A stretch of 64,000 bases of DNA from Aphanomyces cochlioides (taxonomy: Eukaryota; Oomycota; Saprolegniomycetes; Saprolegniales; Verrucalvaceae). The notes under the pieces were generated by a model, which saw only the letters and a list, made by a program, of their open reading frames with translations, was not told where the DNA came from and ran no database searches. The position numbers were made by a program, and so were the translations under genes. Positions within the stretch are counted from its first letter, which is position 1. Every line of letters begins with the position of its first letter. The stretch lies in assembly GCA_019828595.1 (NCBI GenBank), contig JAHQRK010000002.1, positions 2,852,001 through 2,916,000 on the forward strand, given 5' to 3'. Shown here one piece after another: positions 62,278-64,000 of the stretch.

Positions 62278-63429
62278 ATGAACTCGACCACAACAGCATT
62301 TTCATTTGTCGAAGACAGAGGACCGCCCCCCAAGCCGCGGGGGACTGTCGGCACATTGCTCTGGAAGAACTTTTTGATCAAGAAGAAACATCGCATCAAA
62401 TGGGCCCTTGAAATTTTGATCCCCGTCAACCTCATTCTCCTAATGGGGTTCGTCAAGACCCTCAGCCACGACATCGATGTACCGTATGGCTGGTCCAACG
62501 ACGACGTTGTGACCAAAGGCGACAAGAATGGCACGAGCTACAGCTTGTTTGACGTCCAACTATCGTTGAGTGGTGTGGTCACCCCTCGCTTTTATCAAAC
62601 GGAAGGCACCGTGTCGGGGTTGCTCCTCCAAATGGCGGTCCCAGACAACGACTTCACCCGTCAGTATTTCTTGCAAACGTTAGCGATCTGGTGTCCTCGT
62701 GTGTCTTTGACAGCAGACCAAAGCTTGGTCATTCCCTCCATCGCTGACTCAGTGCAGTTCTTCGCAGACGATGCCAGCCTCGATTCGTACATTAAGGGAA
62801 GCGAATATGGCAAGGGCTTCACCACTCCAACCATTGACGCAGCCATTGTATTTACGACCACGCCGTCGACCTTGGGCTCCGTCGGTGACATCGAGTACAG
62901 CCTGCGCCTCAACTCGACAGTTGGCAATCAAGGCAGCACAGGTGACGTACCTCGAACCAACCTCAAAGCTTTTCAGATCACACAACGAAACTTGGATACG
63001 GAGAGCTACACGCGCTATGCGCAGACTGGGTTCATGACTTACCAGACTCTCGTCACCCGTTTTGCACTGTGTGTCCCGGACTGGAACACTCAAACGAAAA
63101 CCACCACTGGCAACTGCACGCAAGAAAAATCCGTCATGACGAGCAACACCACATCCGACCTGTCGCTGGTGACCGCGCAAGTGTCGAACGATCTCAACTT
63201 GATGGCCGCCGCTGCCCAGTACACTCGATTGACCAAGCGCGCGTTCAATTTGACAGCCGCTCCATCGACATCGTTGTCTGCATTGGCGAGACCATTGCGT
63301 CAAATGCCACAACCCGTGGGAGGAGCCGCCGTTTTCCCGTTTCCAATCCAGTCGTACACGGCATCTCGATTCTTTGACTCGGTCAAGAGCACATTCGGTC
63401 TCGTGTTTCTCATATTTGCTCAATCTTGA
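62278..63429 (+). pseudogene. Truncated ABCA transporter (ABCA copy 4)
   Basis: From MNSTTTAFSF at 62278 the frame follows the ABCA N-terminus. KPRGTVGTLLWKNFLIKKKH and helix 1 (LEILIPVNLILLMGFVKT) lead into the extracellular loop. The loop lacks about 46 residues after LLLQMAV compared with copy 2, an in-frame deletion. Beyond that it is almost identical to copy 2 for about 230 residues up to STFGLVF near 63405. Homology then stops abruptly and the frame ends at 63429. Membrane block 1 and both nucleotide-binding domains are absent, so no transport is possible. The high identity with copy 2 points to a recent duplication that was cut at its right side. Confidence 0.9.
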
Positions 63430-63511
63430 AGGGTGACGACTGCTGCAAGCAGCTTGAGACGTATCGTCTAAGCGTTGCCGAGTTTGGTCAACTTCGAACT
63501 TGAGCTCATCT

Positions 63512-64000
63512 TCACCTTATCTCGAGATCTGCCATGATAAGGCTCCACTGATGTTGACTGTCGTCCCATTCAAATCCCATTTCGTCCAATGTAGCAACTA
63601 TCGAAGTATCAAGCAAACCCAGTCGGTATGCTCTTCTGAATTGTGATACATCCACATAGCATACTTGGAGATGTTTTGGACATTGAGATGACGATGGGAC
63701 TCTAAATTGGATTTGGTCATGTCGTGAATTTCATATGCCTTGGAGTTTGCATTGGACATAAATAATTTCAAAAATCTGGCGTTGTTTGGCAATCGAAAAG
63801 ATGGGTGGTTGACCAAGTCCAGTTCCATTGTCTCTCACTTTCCATACAAATCCCATGGCATTCATGAATCTTTGGAGGAAGAGAATTTTTGGACTTCGGT
63901 GAAGAACTAATTTTCCCAATTTCATATTCCAAGTGTCTTTTGGCCATGCTAGATCTTGGCGTGAGACACATCGAAAATTCACGAGTAAATCTTCGTGGAT
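63512..64000 (-). pseudogene. Helicase-associated repeat protein fragment (runs off window)
   Basis: The minus strand from 64000 reads HEDLLV, then LAWPKDTWNMKLGKLV and FMNAMGFVW. This is the tryptophan/glycine pattern of helicase-associated (HA) repeats that are abundant in oomycete proteins. After an unclear stretch, in which the frame changes at least twice (or short introns occur), a second repeat reads FRRAYRLGLLDTSIVATLDE and MGFEWDDSQHQW, ending at TGA 63512-63514. The 5' part lies beyond the window. Frame changes suggest decay, but missed introns are possible. Role unknown; HA repeats are thought to bind nucleic acid. Confidence 0.6.

Noticed and set aside
1..64000. CRISPR arrays, bacterial defence systems, tRNA or rRNA genes
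   Set aside because: No regularly spaced short repeats with unique spacers, no cloverleaf tRNA candidates and no rRNA-like blocks were noticed. The repeats present are transposon-related or simple tandem repeats.

Overview
The window looks like nuclear DNA of an oomycete, most likely a saprolegnialean such as Aphanomyces. That placement is inference. It rests on very short GT-AG introns (37-50 bp), long intronless transporter genes, transposon families typical of oomycetes (Harbinger with Myb-like and HARBI1-like ORFs, DUF6818-like ORFs, helicase-associated repeat proteins, a chromodomain Ty3/gypsy element), and a flagellar-type gene (STPG1-like) beside a dynactin p25 gene.

Layout. (1) 1-10.7 kb: a same-strand tandem family of MFS transporters resembling oxalate/formate antiporters. 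There is a C-terminal piece at the window edge, an intact copy (2988-4679), a freshly broken copy (6486-8141) and another intact copy (9008-10714). A fifth copy lies apart on the minus strand (20686-22383). (2) 10.7-16 kb: repeats and mobile DNA. These include a 42-bp tandem repeat, an inverted-repeat element that appears to split a small acidic ORF, and an apparently complete mariner-like element (13320-15414) with plant/Stowaway-type termini. (3) 16-19.4 kb: an island of conserved small-exon genes: a putative 81-aa membrane protein, dynactin subunit 5 (five exons) and an STPG1-like protein (eight exons). (4) 23.5-26.7 kb: decayed transposons, including two nested Harbinger-type elements, each with a TTA target duplication. 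(5) 27-50.8 kb: a cluster of full-size ABCA transporters, two on the minus strand (27117-32945, 34350-40178) and one on the plus strand (43507-49338). Three remnants lie between or beside them. (6) 51.1-60.7 kb: a 9.6-kb Ty3/gypsy retrotransposon on the minus strand with nearly identical LTRs and a 4-bp target duplication, but broken coding frames. (7) 62.3-64 kb: a fourth, truncated ABCA copy closely matching the second full copy, then a fragment of a helicase-associated repeat protein running off the end.

The two transporter families are evolving by duplication, inversion and decay, and mobile elements sit in the gaps. No metabolic pathway or operon-like unit is visible. I found no RNA genes, no CRISPR and nothing I would call a new biological system. 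The most informative observations are the plant-like mariner element, the contrast between young LTRs and dead coding frames, and the ABCA birth-and-death cluster.
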